The notes under the pieces: generated by a model
Seen by the model: only the letters and a program-made list of their open reading frames with translations
Told to the model about the DNA's origin: nothing
Databases searched by the model: none
Origin: Ottowia thiooxydans DSM 14619
GTDB taxonomy: Bacteria; Pseudomonadota; Gammaproteobacteria; Burkholderiales; Burkholderiaceae_C
NCBI RefSeq assembly: GCF_000422885.1
Contig: NZ_AUGX01000011.1
Location: forward strand, 62,001 to 126,000
Length of the DNA stretch: 64,000 nt
Direction: 5' to 3'
Position numbers and translations under genes: made by a program
Part shown: in pieces, positions 1 to 9,325 of the stretch
Position numbering within the stretch: position 1 is the stretch's first letter
Layout: the number at the start of each line of letters is the position of its first letter

Positions 1-1
1 C

Positions 2-1447
2 TCCCTCATGGACCGCATAGAGCTCATCAGGGAAACACTGCGCGATCCCCGTCGTTTGCCTGATTGGCTGGCTGCGACTCGTTCACTGTTGGAGGTGTCG
101 GGCCTTTGGCAAAGCCTGACGACAGATACCGCGGGCGAGGCTGTGATCGCTGCCTTGGGATTGCACGAAGGCAAGCAAGCTGAGCTGCATGCATGGCCCG
201 CTGCCCAGCGCCGGATGTCGCTGTCTGAGTTCACGGCATGGGCGGGTGCTGCGCTGGAAGCCGTGAACTTCCGGCCCCTGGCGTATGGCGAGGCACAGGC
301 CGTCATTTTGCCCATGAGTCAGTTGCTGGGCAGGCCTTTTCCCGCACTGGTTTTGCCAGGTGCAGATGAACAGCGCCTGCCTGCCGCGCCAGAGCCACCG
401 GGATCGTGGAGCACCGCTCAGCGCATAGCCATGCGCCTGCCCACGCGCACCTTGCTCGAAACCGCCCAGCGTGAGGCTTGGCGCGTGGCGCTGCAAACCC
501 CGGTGGTGGATGTGCTGTGGCGTTGCAGTGATGACAGCGGGGAGTCTCTACTACCTTCTCCCTTGGTACAGGCACTTCGCTTGCGCGGTGAAGGTGAGCA
601 GGGGAGCGACCCCAGAGCGCCACGTACCGTGGTGCCGCAGCCCGTGTTTTCGCCGCAGCCGCGCGGTGATGCTCTGCCTGCCATGCCGCTGTCTGCCAGC
701 AGTTACGACATGCTGCGCTCTTGTCCCTATCGCTTTTTCGCCTTGCGCCAGTTGGGCTTGCAAGATGAAGGGGAGCTGGACGTCGATGTGGACAAGCGCG
801 ACTTCGGAAATTGGGTGCACCTGGCGTTGAGTCGCTTTCACGAAGCCCTGAAAGCCAGCCCCGATGCTGACCGCGTGGCTTTGCTGGATACCGCCGCCCG
901 CGAAGCTACCCAAACGCAAGCTCTGGACGAGGGTGAGTTTCTGCCGTTTGGTGTAGGGTGGCAGGGGCTGCGCGATGGCTATTTGCGGTGGTTGACGGAG
1001 CACGAAGCCACCGGCGCCGTGTTCGAAGCCTCAGAGAAAGATGCTCGGGTAACGCTGGGTACTTTGCAACTGCGAGGACGCCTTGATCGTGTGGATCGCT
1101 TGCCCGATGGCGCCCCACTGGTCCTGGACTACAAGACCGAGGCTCTCAAGCGCACCACGGATCGCTTGAAGGCGGGCAATGAAGATACTCAGCTGCCTTT
1201 CTACGCCTTACTCTCTGGCGCTGATGCGCCGCGGGCGGCTTATGTGAATGTGAGTGAGCGGGAAGGCACGAGCCTGCATGAGCCGGCCGATCTGCTTTTG
1301 CTGGCCGAGCAGTTGTACGAAGGTATGCAAAGTGATATTGACCGGATATCGGCGGGCGAGCCTTTGCTCGCCTTGGGAGAGGGCGCTGTGTGCGAGTGGT
1401 GCGAGGTGCGAGGCTTATGTCGCAAGGATTTTTGGAGTGGAGAATGA
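2..1447 (+). CDS. addB: AddB-like PD-(D/E)XK nuclease, 3' part (cut by window start)
   Basis: The reading frame is open to the left edge, so only the C-terminal ~480 residues of a protein normally over 800 residues long are seen. The C-terminal nuclease domain carries GRLDRVD followed by DYKTE (about residues 357-377 counted from the first Met at 8), the PD-(D/E)XK core. Four cysteines frame it: one in LRSCPYRFF (about 239) and three in the terminal CEWCEVRGLC. This is the spacing of the AddB/Cas4-type [4Fe-4S] nuclease. AddB works with the AddA helicase in processing double-strand breaks for RecA, and an AddA-like gene follows 88 bases downstream. The family is clear; whether this subfamily uses Chi is not visible. 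Confidence 0.85.
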   Translation, partial: SLMDRIELIRETLRDPRRLPDWLAATRSLLEVSGLWQSLTTDTAGEAVIAALGLHEGKQAELHAWPAAQRRMSLSEFTAWAGAALEAVNFRPLAYGEAQAVILPMSQLLGRPFPALVLPGADEQRLPAAPEPPGSWSTAQRIAMRLPTRTLLETAQREAWRVALQTPVVDVLWRCSDDSGESLLPSPLVQALRLRGEGEQGSDPRAPRTVVPQPVFSPQPRGDALPAMPLSASSYDMLRSCPYRFFALRQLGLQDEGELDVDVDKRDFGNWVHLALSRFHEALKASPDADRVALLDTAAREATQTQALDEGEFLPFGVGWQGLRDGYLRWLTEHEATGAVFEASEKDARVTLGTLQLRGRLDRVDRLPDGAPLVLDYKTEALKRTTDRLKAGNEDTQLPFYALLSGADAPRAAYVNVSEREGTSLHEPADLLLLAEQLYEGMQSDIDRISAGEPLLALGEGAVCEWCEVRGLCRKDFWSGE

Positions 1448-1535
1448 ACCGGGTATTTCCATATTTCCCGTTTATTCGCAGACACAGCGATTGCATGAAA
1501 TTGAATGCTGAAGCTTGGTTAATGGATGTGACGGC

Positions 1536-4500
1536 ATGAACCCAGCTTACGAACACAACGGCCAACCCTGCTCCCGCGAGGCCTTTTATGCCATTGCCTG
1601 CGACCCTCGCCGAAGTGCGGCGGTCGAAGCGTGCGCAGGGGCCGGCAAGACCTGGATGCTGGTTTCGCGCATCCTCAGGGCTTTGATAGATGGTGCAGCG
1701 CCGCACGAGATTCTTGCCATCACCTTTACCAAGAAGGCCGCTGGCGAAATGCGCCAGCGCCTGCAGGAATGGCTCGCTGACTTTGGTCAGGCGAAACCTG
1801 CCGAGACCCAAGCAGAGTGGGCAGACCGTTTACGGAAAGAGCTGATTGCACGAGGTGTTCAGCCCGCGGCCGTGGGCGCGCAAGCTGAACGCCTGCAGGG
1901 CCTTTATCGCTCAGTCCTTGAGCAGGCTCGGCCGGTACAGATCCGCACCTTTCATAGCTGGTTCGCAGCGCTGCTGCGCACGGCACCCTTGCAGGTACTC
2001 GATGATTTGAATTTGCCTTCGGCCTACGAGCTGCTTGAAGACGATCAAGACGCGGTGGCTGAAGTGTGGCGCCGTTACCTGCGCACTGTGGCAGTCGATG
2101 AGGTGCTACGTGCGGACTACTCGGCGCTGGTGTCAGCGCATGGGCGCCACCAGGCTCACCAGGCGTTGCACGCTGCGCTTTCTCGGCGAGTTGAGTTCAA
2201 CATGGCAGAGGCGGCGGGTGTACTTGATGAAGCGGTACCCCCATTTGAAGCGGTGGTTCCCGAATTGGCGGGCTTGTCTCAACCTGCCGATTCGCTCGCC
2301 TCGGAGTCCGCGCGGGCACGCTGGCTGGAGCGTGCAGCCTCCTTGGGTGGGCAGTCCAACAAGACCCCACAGAAAGCAGCGAACGCCATCATCGATGCGT
2401 TTGACTTAACCGATCTTCCTGCCCGCCTGGCTGCGTTGCGCAAGGCCTTTTTCGTCGCCAGTGAAGACCGCTTGACGCAGCACCTGAAAAAATTTGATGC
2501 CGCTCAAGCGGCTGAGGCTGAGCTGCAGCGTCTGCTGCTTGCCGCCTGCCAGTATCGCGGTCGATTGCATCAACAGAGGCTGGTGAGGCTGTCGCGCTGT
2601 TTGATTGATGAGTTCGCGAAGCTGAAACGCGAGCGAGGCTGGATCGACATGGGCGACATCGAACGCGCGGCGCTCACCATGCTGAGCGATCCGGTTCTCT
2701 CGGGTTGGGTGCAAGAGCGCCTGGATGCACGTGTTCGCCACCTGCTGATCGATGAGTTTCAAGACACTAATCCGCTGCAGTGGCAAGCCCTGAATTCATG
2801 GCTCTCAGGTTACGCTGGTTCGGGTGGCGGAAACACCGCTCCGAGCGTATTTATTGTGGGCGATCCCAAACAAAGCATCTATCGTTTTCGGCGTGCAGAT
2901 CCGCAGGTGTTTGTCGCCGCCAGGGAATTCGTGAAGAACGCTTTGGGTGGTGATCTGCTGGCGTGCGATCACACCCGACGCAACGCCCCCGGGGTGCTGG
3001 AGACGGTCAATACCGTGATGCTGGCTGCGCAGGACGCAGGTGAGTTCACGGGTTATCGCGCGCACACCACGGAATCCAATATTCAAGGTGAGATAAAGGC
3101 CCTGCCGGCCATTCCACGCCCGACACGTACGGGCACTGCAGATGCTGATCCGCTTTTCTGGCGCGACAGCCTGAACGCTCCGCGCACGGTGTTGGAAGAC
3201 ACGCTGCGCACGCTGGAATGCCGCCAGGCGGCGCAATGGATCGCTGCGCAAGTGCAGGCCGGTGTCGCCTTGCGGGAAATCATGGTTCTGGCGCGTAAGC
3301 GGGAGCCACTGGGAATTTTGCAGGCCGAGCTTCGACGCATCGGGATTGCCTGCGAGCAACCAGAAGAGCAAATTCTTGGAGAGCTGCCTGTCGTGCAGGA
3401 TGTGCTCGCCTTGGTCGACGCGCTGATTTCTCCTGATCACAACCTGTCGCTGGCGCGCGCGCTCAAGTCACCTTTATTCGGTTTGGGCGATGATGATCTG
3501 GTGCGTATGGCGGTGGCTGCGCGTGCTGATGCCCACAGAGGCCTCAATTGGCTTGATTTGCTGCCCCACGTGGCGCTTGATGCTGCCGACGGAGCCGCCT
3601 TGCATGCCGCTTTAACGCAATATCAGCGCTGGCTCACAAGCTTGCCTCCGCATGACGCCTTGCAAGCCATCTATAGCCACGGCGACGTTCTGGCGCGCTA
3701 CGCCGCCGCCGCACCTGCATCCGAGCGAGACCACCAGTTAGTGGAGTTGCGCGCGCTGCTCGCCGCCGCATTGCAAGTAGGTGGTGGGCGTTACCTGACG
3801 GCCTACCAACTGGTTCGCGCCTTGCGCCGCCAGCGCGTCGCCGCGCCGCGCCAAGCCAACCCTGATGCCGTGCGCTTGCTGACAGTGCATGGTGCCAAGG
3901 GGCTGGAGGCCAATACCGTGCTGCTGCTTGATTCCCAAGCCGCTCCGCCACGGGCCAAGAGCATGGGCGTGTTGATCGAATGGCCTGGTGAGTCGCCCGC
4001 GCCGCACCAGTTTATTTTCGTGGAGAGTGAGAAGGAAATGCCCCCCAGCGCTTTCGATCTCGCGTCAACAGATCGTTTTGACGCTGCCCGCGAGGAGCTC
4101 AACGCGCTCTACGTCGCCATGACCCGGGCTCGCGAACGCCTGGTGCTGTCCAGTGTGACGCCTCATACGCAACCGGCCAACAGCTGGTGGCAGCGCATTG
4201 AAAAACTGGCGCAAGCAGAAGAGGCTCCCAGCGCTGAATATTCGGATGAGTTGGTGGAGCAGGCCTCATTTGAGTTGCTCGAGGTGCCTCCGCTAGCGGG
4301 ACTGCAAGCACTCCCCGGGGGGGGCGATGTCGTTGTAGCGACCATCGCGCCTGAACCAGAGGCCAGTGAGGCTTCCCGCTTGGGCCAAGCCATGCATTGG
4401 CTGTTGGAGCACGCGGCCGATACCCCGCTTGGCTGGCGGCCCGAGCGGGTAGGCCAGGCTATTCAGCGATTTGATGTCAGCGCAGAACAGGTGGCTCGCG

Positions 4501-4832
4501 CTGAAGCGCTCGCTCGCCGAATATTGGAGGGTGAGGGTGCCTGGGCGTGGAACACCGACCACGTCATGGAGCATTTCAATGAGGTCGAATTGCTCCACGA
4601 AGGCCAACTGCTTCGCATGGACCGACTTGTGCGTCGCCGCGCAGGCCCGCATGGGCCGCAAGCCTGGTGGGTGCTTGATTACAAAAGCGCAGCCAGACCT
4701 GAGAACGATCCTCTGCTGCTCGCGCAACTGGCACGGTACCGCACGGCAGTTCAAATGGTTCACCCGGAGCAGGTGGTGTTTGCCGCCTTCCTGAGCGCGG
4801 ACGGGCGTATGGTGGTTGCGGCAGATGCGTAG
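1536..4832 (+). CDS. addA: AddA-like UvrD-family helicase-nuclease
   Basis: An SF1A helicase of about 1098 residues. Motif I is ACAGAGKT, motif Ia AITFTKKAAGEMRQR, motif II LLIDEFQDT, motif III GDPKQSIYRFR, motif V LLTVHGAKGLE and motif VI ALYVAMTRARE. The last ~150 residues hold a RecB-type nuclease core (RMDRLVRRR then WWVLDYKSA). ATP-driven DNA unwinding coupled to cutting, as partner of the AddB-like product upstream, is the expected role in recombinational repair. The frame is open back to a TTG at 1515, but ATG 1536 (MNPAYEHNGQ) is the first ATG and fits the family N-terminus. The two genes are probably one operon. Confidence 0.9.
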   Translation: MNPAYEHNGQPCSREAFYAIACDPRRSAAVEACAGAGKTWMLVSRILRALIDGAAPHEILAITFTKKAAGEMRQRLQEWLADFGQAKPAETQAEWADRLRKELIARGVQPAAVGAQAERLQGLYRSVLEQARPVQIRTFHSWFAALLRTAPLQVLDDLNLPSAYELLEDDQDAVAEVWRRYLRTVAVDEVLRADYSALVSAHGRHQAHQALHAALSRRVEFNMAEAAGVLDEAVPPFEAVVPELAGLSQPADSLASESARARWLERAASLGGQSNKTPQKAANAIIDAFDLTDLPARLAALRKAFFVASEDRLTQHLKKFDAAQAAEAELQRLLLAACQYRGRLHQQRLVRLSRCLIDEFAKLKRERGWIDMGDIERAALTMLSDPVLSGWVQERLDARVRHLLIDEFQDTNPLQWQALNSWLSGYAGSGGGNTAPSVFIVGDPKQSIYRFRRADPQVFVAAREFVKNALGGDLLACDHTRRNAPGVLETVNTVMLAAQDAGEFTGYRAHTTESNIQGEIKALPAIPRPTRTGTADADPLFWRDSLNAPRTVLEDTLRTLECRQAAQWIAAQVQAGVALREIMVLARKREPLGILQAELRRIGIACEQPEEQILGELPVVQDVLALVDALISPDHNLSLARALKSPLFGLGDDDLVRMAVAARADAHRGLNWLDLLPHVALDAADGAALHAALTQYQRWLTSLPPHDALQAIYSHGDVLARYAAAAPASERDHQLVELRALLAAALQVGGGRYLTAYQLVRALRRQRVAAPRQANPDAVRLLTVHGAKGLEANTVLLLDSQAAPPRAKSMGVLIEWPGESPAPHQFIFVESEKEMPPSAFDLASTDRFDAAREELNALYVAMTRARERLVLSSVTPHTQPANSWWQRIEKLAQAEEAPSAEYSDELVEQASFELLEVPPLAGLQALPGGGDVVVATIAPEPEASEASRLGQAMHWLLEHAADTPLGWRPERVGQAIQRFDVSAEQVARAEALARRILEGEGAWAWNTDHVMEHFNEVELLHEGQLLRMDRLVRRRAGPHGPQAWWVLDYKSAARPENDPLLLAQLARYRTAVQMVHPEQVVFAAFLSADGRMVVAADA

Positions 4833-4890
4833 CTTGCTACTACCGGATATGACGTCAAAGGCGGATACTTTGAACTCCATGGAGATGACA

Positions 4891-6252
4891 ATGCACGAAT
4901 TCAAGAGCATCGATCAAGACGGCAACACCGTGAAAGTGCGCACCCGGGCAGGGGAGATCGTCGGGCGTGTGCTTGGCAAGCCTGACGATGCCTTAGGCCA
5001 AGCAGGGTGCTGGATGAATGTGCCCTATGCCCGCGCGCCGGTGGGACCCCTTCGCTTTTCTCCACCTCAGCCACTTCCCAAATCCGGCAATCAATCTACC
5101 CAGGTGGATGCGCGCTCTCCCGATCCCATCGTGGCGCCGCAACTGCCTTCGCGGCTGGAAGACGTACTCGGCAGCTTCGCAGGAACGCAACAGGAAGACT
5201 GTCTGCGTCTGAACATCTGGTCGCCTCTTGAAGCACTGGGTAGTCAGCCGACCCGCCCCGTGCTGGTCTGGCTGCATGGTGGTGCCTGGATTACCGGGGG
5301 AGGGGGGATTTCCTGGTACGACGGCACCCAGTGGGCGCGAGAGGCCGGCATCGTCGTGGTTGGTGTCAACTATCGATTGGGTGCGTTGGGCTGGCTGGCG
5401 GGAGATGACGCCGAACAGAACAACCTGGGTTTGCAAGATAGCCAAATGGCGCTGCAGTGGGTGGCTGAACATATTGGCGCCTTTGGCGGCGATCCCAGCC
5501 GCGTGACCGTCATGGGGCAGTCGGCCGGAGGCGACAACATCGGTGCGCTCATGCAATCGCGCCGCTCGTTGCTCTTCCAGCAAGCCGTTTTACAGAGCGC
5601 TCCTCTTGGCAGGGAGCTGCGCACGCTGGAAGAGGCGCACGCGATTCGCCAAGTGGTGATGCAGCAGTGGGGCGCGAGCAACCTGAATCAAATTCAGCAG
5701 TTGCCCTTGGATGCCTTGCTCAAAGGCCAGTCCAATCCCGCCGTGATGGCGCAAATGAAAGCACTCGGCATTGCGGGCCAAGCCTACATGGTGGTGGCAG
5801 ACGACTTTCACGTGAACGCCGAAGGCCGCGAGCGCTATCTAAAGTCAGCCGCACGGGTACCGAGCATCGTGGGCGCCACGACGGATGAGATGACCGCGTT
5901 TCCGGACATGCAGCGCGTGGATTCGGATTTGGCCATTGGTCGCCGGATATTCAACGCTGGCGCCGAACGGTGGCAACGCGAGGCCGAAGCCGCTGGCCAA
6001 AAATGCTGGCGCTACGAGTTCCAGTTTGGTCCCAACCCGCGCTATGGGGCCTGCCATTGCATTGAGTTGCCATTCACGTTTGGCACTTTGCCTGCGTTTT
6101 CTGAGGCCCCAATGCTTGTGGGAGGCCATGCTGCCCAGATGGACGCCTTGTCGCGCCGGTGGCGTGGCGCTTTGCAGAGTTTTGTCATTCAAGGCGACCC
6201 GCTTTGGCCAGAACGCCAGGGCGGCGTCCATAACGTGGATGCCGCGCACTGA
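4891..6252 (+). CDS. Type-B carboxylesterase/lipase family protein
   Basis: An alpha/beta hydrolase of 453 residues from ATG 4891, chosen because GGAG lies at 4880-4883; two ATGs a few codons upstream are possible. The nucleophile elbow is VTVMGQSAGG (GxSxG). The oxyanion region is VLVWLHGGAWITGGG, a conserved DEMTAF segment may supply the acid, and GACHCIELPFTFG the catalytic His. These are the marks of the carboxylesterase/para-nitrobenzyl esterase family that hydrolyses carboxylic esters. No signal peptide is seen, so it is probably cytoplasmic. A Bug receptor follows after 44 bases, suggesting that an imported ester is the substrate; that link is inference. The gene starts just after addA but is functionally unrelated to it. 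Confidence 0.85.
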   Translation: MHEFKSIDQDGNTVKVRTRAGEIVGRVLGKPDDALGQAGCWMNVPYARAPVGPLRFSPPQPLPKSGNQSTQVDARSPDPIVAPQLPSRLEDVLGSFAGTQQEDCLRLNIWSPLEALGSQPTRPVLVWLHGGAWITGGGGISWYDGTQWAREAGIVVVGVNYRLGALGWLAGDDAEQNNLGLQDSQMALQWVAEHIGAFGGDPSRVTVMGQSAGGDNIGALMQSRRSLLFQQAVLQSAPLGRELRTLEEAHAIRQVVMQQWGASNLNQIQQLPLDALLKGQSNPAVMAQMKALGIAGQAYMVVADDFHVNAEGRERYLKSAARVPSIVGATTDEMTAFPDMQRVDSDLAIGRRIFNAGAERWQREAEAAGQKCWRYEFQFGPNPRYGACHCIELPFTFGTLPAFSEAPMLVGGHAAQMDALSRRWRGALQSFVIQGDPLWPERQGGVHNVDAAH

Positions 6253-6296
6253 TCGCTAGTCATTTCTGAACCCCTTTCGAACCCTCTGGAGCTCAT

Positions 6297-7298
6297 ATGT
6301 TTTCATCGTCAAAAGCGCCGAGACCCCTTACCCGCCGCGACTTGTTGCAGCGCGCTGCTGCGGGGGCTGTGGTGGTGGGCGCTCCGGCATCGGTTTTTGC
6401 CCAGGAAGCATGGCCTCAAAGGCCTGTGACCATGATGGTGGCCAATGCTGCCGGTGCACCGGTTGACGTGGCCATACGTCTGGTGGCCAAGGAACTGGAA
6501 GCCAAATGGGGGCAGGCAGTGGTGATCGACAACCGAGTAGGCGGTTCGGGCTTGGTGGCCTTGCGCACACTCGCGCGTGCCAAACCAGACGGCTACACCT
6601 TCGGCACCTTGTTTGGCGCCATCTACACCACCTTGCCATTTGCCGTGGAGCAGATGGAGATGGATCCGCTTACCGCGCTGGATGCGGTGAGCCTGGTGGC
6701 GCGCACCCCATTTGTCTATATGGTCGCGAAGGAAAGTCCACTGCAAACCTGGCAGGACTATGTCAAACTGGCTCGTCAGAAAGACACGACGGTGGGCTCT
6801 TATTCCGTTGGTACTGCGTTCCATTTGACTTGGGCGCAAACGGCCCACGCCGCCGGCATCAAGGCCGTCTATGCAGCCTCGCCCACCGCCGGGAAGACTC
6901 AGATGGATTTGATTGGGGGATTGCTGGACATTGCCCTGGACGCGCCGTCCAGCGCCAAGGGTCTGATCGAAACAGGTCGAGTTCGGGCACTGGCTGTGAC
7001 CAGCTCCAAACGCCTGCCCATGCTTCCCGACGTTCCCACTCTGGCCGAGCAGGGCCTACCTGGCTTCTCCAGTGATCCCTGGTTTGCCATGGCCGCACCT
7101 AAAGGCGCGCCGGCAGCCATTCTGGCCAAGGTTCAGCAGGATTTGAAAGAGGTTATGCAGCATGCGTCCCTGCGCGAGCGGCTGGAAGGCATGGCGATGG
7201 TGCCGGTGGCCTCGACTGCAGCGCAGATGCGAAGCGTCATTGAAGGCGATCGCAAAGTGATTGAGCCACTGGTCAAGCAACTGGGCATTCGCATGTAA
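6297..7298 (+). CDS. Bug/TctC-family periplasmic solute receptor
   Basis: A 333-residue tripartite-tricarboxylate-type binding protein. The N-terminus has a twin-arginine-like signal (TRRDLLQR, then an Ala-rich stretch ending VFAQ). Mature hallmarks are WPQRPVTMMVANAAGAP, VVIDNRVGGSG, AKPDGYTFG and the late LPDVPTLAEQG, which are typical Bug motifs for binding carboxylates between two lobes. GGAG at 6287-6290 precedes ATG 6297. It follows the carboxylesterase and is probably cotranscribed with it. No TctA/TctB membrane partners are nearby, as is usual for orphan Bug receptors. The ligand cannot be read from sequence. Confidence 0.9.
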   Translation: MFSSSKAPRPLTRRDLLQRAAAGAVVVGAPASVFAQEAWPQRPVTMMVANAAGAPVDVAIRLVAKELEAKWGQAVVIDNRVGGSGLVALRTLARAKPDGYTFGTLFGAIYTTLPFAVEQMEMDPLTALDAVSLVARTPFVYMVAKESPLQTWQDYVKLARQKDTTVGSYSVGTAFHLTWAQTAHAAGIKAVYAASPTAGKTQMDLIGGLLDIALDAPSSAKGLIETGRVRALAVTSSKRLPMLPDVPTLAEQGLPGFSSDPWFAMAAPKGAPAAILAKVQQDLKEVMQHASLRERLEGMAMVPVASTAAQMRSVIEGDRKVIEPLVKQLGIRM

Positions 7299-7394
7299 GA
7301 GCGGCTTCACGCTCTCAGCATAACGTCGCCCGGGTTGACGTACGGCGCGAACGGCGGAAACTCTCCAAAAGTAATTGAGGAGAAAAACGCCGAA

Positions 7395-7631
7395 TCAGCC
7401 GAGACGCTGAGCCCGCCAACGGTTGAGGCCGTAGCGGATCAGGAATGCGCAGCCCAGTACCAAAGCGAACCAACCAGGCAAGTAGGCTTGGCGCAGGATT
7501 TCTGCCATGTCGGGCGAGCGCGCAAAATGTGGCCCAATCAGAATGACTAAGCCGATGAGGGCGCAAATAACACCCTTGAACAACAGTTCGGAATCCTGTT
7601 TGCTCTGGGTTGTTTGGTTGGGAGAGGGCAT
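7395..7631 (-). CDS. Small two-helix membrane protein
   Basis: A 78-residue protein with two clear hydrophobic segments, LLFKGVICALIGLVILIG (about 17-34) and GWFALVLGCAFLIRYG (about 53-68), and a basic C-terminus. The topology suggests an inner-membrane hairpin protein. No family was recognised with certainty. It lies alone between the Bug gene and the divergently transcribed flavoprotein gene, with a long perfect hairpin in the upstream gap. I call it real because of its amphipathic layout and the lack of a better frame there. Confidence 0.6.
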   Translation of the reverse strand: MPSPNQTTQSKQDSELLFKGVICALIGLVILIGPHFARSPDMAEILRQAYLPGWFALVLGCAFLIRYGLNRWRAQRLG

Positions 7632-7714
7632 GAAACATTATCCCTTGACGCGTGCCTGCCCCTCATTCGTGAAACTACGCAACGCGTTTGAGGCCACATC
7701 GCAGGCAGCGCACA

Positions 7715-7757
7715 CAAGCTTGGCGGTTGCTGGTCCAACCAGCAACCGCCAAGCTTG
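7715..7757. repeat. Perfect 20-bp inverted repeat with 3-base loop
   Basis: The arm at 7715-7734 (CAAGCTTGGCGGTTGCTGGT) is exactly complementary to 7738-7757, leaving only CCA as loop. It sits in the gap between two divergently transcribed genes. No T-run follows on either strand, so it is not a standard intrinsic terminator. Confidence 0.9.
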
Positions 7758-7790
7758 GTAACCTCAGGTGTTCGAATGAACGTTTTCTGA

Positions 7791-9146
7791 TTGAGCCAAG
7801 CTTTGCTGATCCCACCCGTTTCCATTGCCATCATCGGCGCCGGACCTGCCGGCCTCATGGCCGCACAGGTCCTTTCTGAAGCCGGCCTGCAGGTCGACCT
7901 GTTCGATGCCATGCCGTCTGTTGGCCGCAAGTTCCTGCTGGCAGGCCGTGGCGGGCTGAACTTGACCCATTCCGAACCCTACGAAGCATTCGTCTCCCGC
8001 TACGGTGCGCGCCAGTCAAACATCGCTCCACTTTTGCAAGACTTTGGTGCTGATGCGTTGCGCGCCTGGGCCACTGAATTAGGGGTGGAGACCTTTATCG
8101 GCACCTCCGGGCGCGTGTTCCCCAAGGAAATGAAAGCCGCGCCCCTGTTACGTTCATGGTTGCAGCGCTTGCGTCACCCTGGAATGGGCGGCGTGCCGGT
8201 GCGTTTTCATATGCGGCACCGTCTGGTCGACTGGGCGCCGGTTGCTGAGGGCGGTGGTGGGGATTTTCGCTTTCAGACTCCAGCGGGTGAGGTGTGCGTA
8301 CAGGCAAACGTCGCGGTGTTAGCCCTGGGAGGTGCCAGTTGGCCTCGGCTCGGATCTGATGGCGCCTGGGCACCCTGGCTGGCCAAGCATGGCATCGATG
8401 TAGCGCCACTGATCCCAGCCAATTGTGGCTTCGACGTAGCTCTTACGGCGGCCCGTCGAACCGAGCAGACTGAGCCTCACGCGAATGAGGCCGCTCAGCC
8501 GCAAGAGGGGGGCTGGTCAGCCTATTTTCGCCAGCGTTTCGCAGGGCAGCCGCTTAAATCTGTCGCCATCACTGTTCAGGGCGATGATGACGCTCCAGCT
8601 TTTTATCGGCGCGGGGAATTCGTGGTAACTACCACCGGTGTTGAAGGCAGCTTGGTCTATGCGGCTTCTGCGCTGCTGCGTGATGAGTTGGCGGCACGGG
8701 GATCGGCCACGATGCTACTGGACTTGCTGCCCGCGCATACCTCTACGCAGGTGCTCTCCGCTGTGCAAGCACCACGTGACGGCCAAAGCCTGGCCAATCA
8801 CCTGCGTCGTCGCCTGCGGCTTGATGGCGTAAAAACGGCGCTGCTGCACGAGTTATTGCCGCGCGAATCGCTGCGAGATCACGATTTGCTCGCCCGCGCC
8901 ATTAAAGCCCTGCCGGTGATTTTGGCTGCGCCACGCCCCATTGAGGAGGCTATCAGTACGGCAGGTGGAGTGCGCTTTGAAGCGCTTGATGAAGCATTGC
9001 AGATCAAACGTGTCCCCGGGGTGTTCTGCGCCGGTGAGATGCTGGATTGGGAGGCCCCTACAGGCGGCTATCTGCTGACAGCGTGCATGGCCAGTGGCGT
9101 GCGAGCGGCTCGGGGGGTACTTGCGATGGAAACGAAGGCGGCCTGA
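7791..9146 (+). CDS. NAD(P)/FAD-dependent oxidoreductase, HI0933/BaiN-like family
   Basis: A 451-residue flavoprotein. The N-terminal dinucleotide fold is IAIIGAGPAGLMAAQVL, followed by VGRKFLLAGRGGLNLTHSE, diagnostic of the HI0933/PP_4765-type family. The C-terminus has ISTAGGVRFEALDEA, FCAGEMLDWEAPTGGYLL and the final FAD-contact stretch. Members are poorly characterised; some reduce double bonds. No ATG lies before the fold in this frame, so a TTG start at 7791 is inferred from the family N-terminus, and a slightly later TTG is possible. It is a single-gene unit ending at the terminator at 9252-9280. Confidence 0.85.
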   Translation: MSQALLIPPVSIAIIGAGPAGLMAAQVLSEAGLQVDLFDAMPSVGRKFLLAGRGGLNLTHSEPYEAFVSRYGARQSNIAPLLQDFGADALRAWATELGVETFIGTSGRVFPKEMKAAPLLRSWLQRLRHPGMGGVPVRFHMRHRLVDWAPVAEGGGGDFRFQTPAGEVCVQANVAVLALGGASWPRLGSDGAWAPWLAKHGIDVAPLIPANCGFDVALTAARRTEQTEPHANEAAQPQEGGWSAYFRQRFAGQPLKSVAITVQGDDDAPAFYRRGEFVVTTTGVEGSLVYAASALLRDELAARGSATMLLDLLPAHTSTQVLSAVQAPRDGQSLANHLRRRLRLDGVKTALLHELLPRESLRDHDLLARAIKALPVILAAPRPIEEAISTAGGVRFEALDEALQIKRVPGVFCAGEMLDWEAPTGGYLLTACMASGVRAARGVLAMETKAA

Positions 9147-9251
9147 GGCAAGAGCGAGATCGAGAGACGCCAGAGGTCATTTCTGGTGTCGAAGCGCCCG
9201 CGTGAATAGTGGCACGCGAAACCAGTTAGCAAAAATGGGGACGCATCAAAC

Positions 9252-9280
9252 AAAAAGGAGCGCATAAAGCGCTCTTTTTT
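9252..9280. terminator. Intrinsic terminator, probably bidirectional
   Basis: The stem GAGCGC (9258-9263) pairs with GCGCTC (9269-9274) around loop ATAAA. It is flanked by an A-run on the left and TTTTTT (9275-9280) on the right, so both strands end in U-tracts. It lies between the convergent flavoprotein gene and ompW-like gene and can serve both. Confidence 0.85.
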
Positions 9281-9325
9281 GCATGTTCAGAAACTAAGCT
9301 CTGAAGTCTGCGGAAGCCAGGCGAA

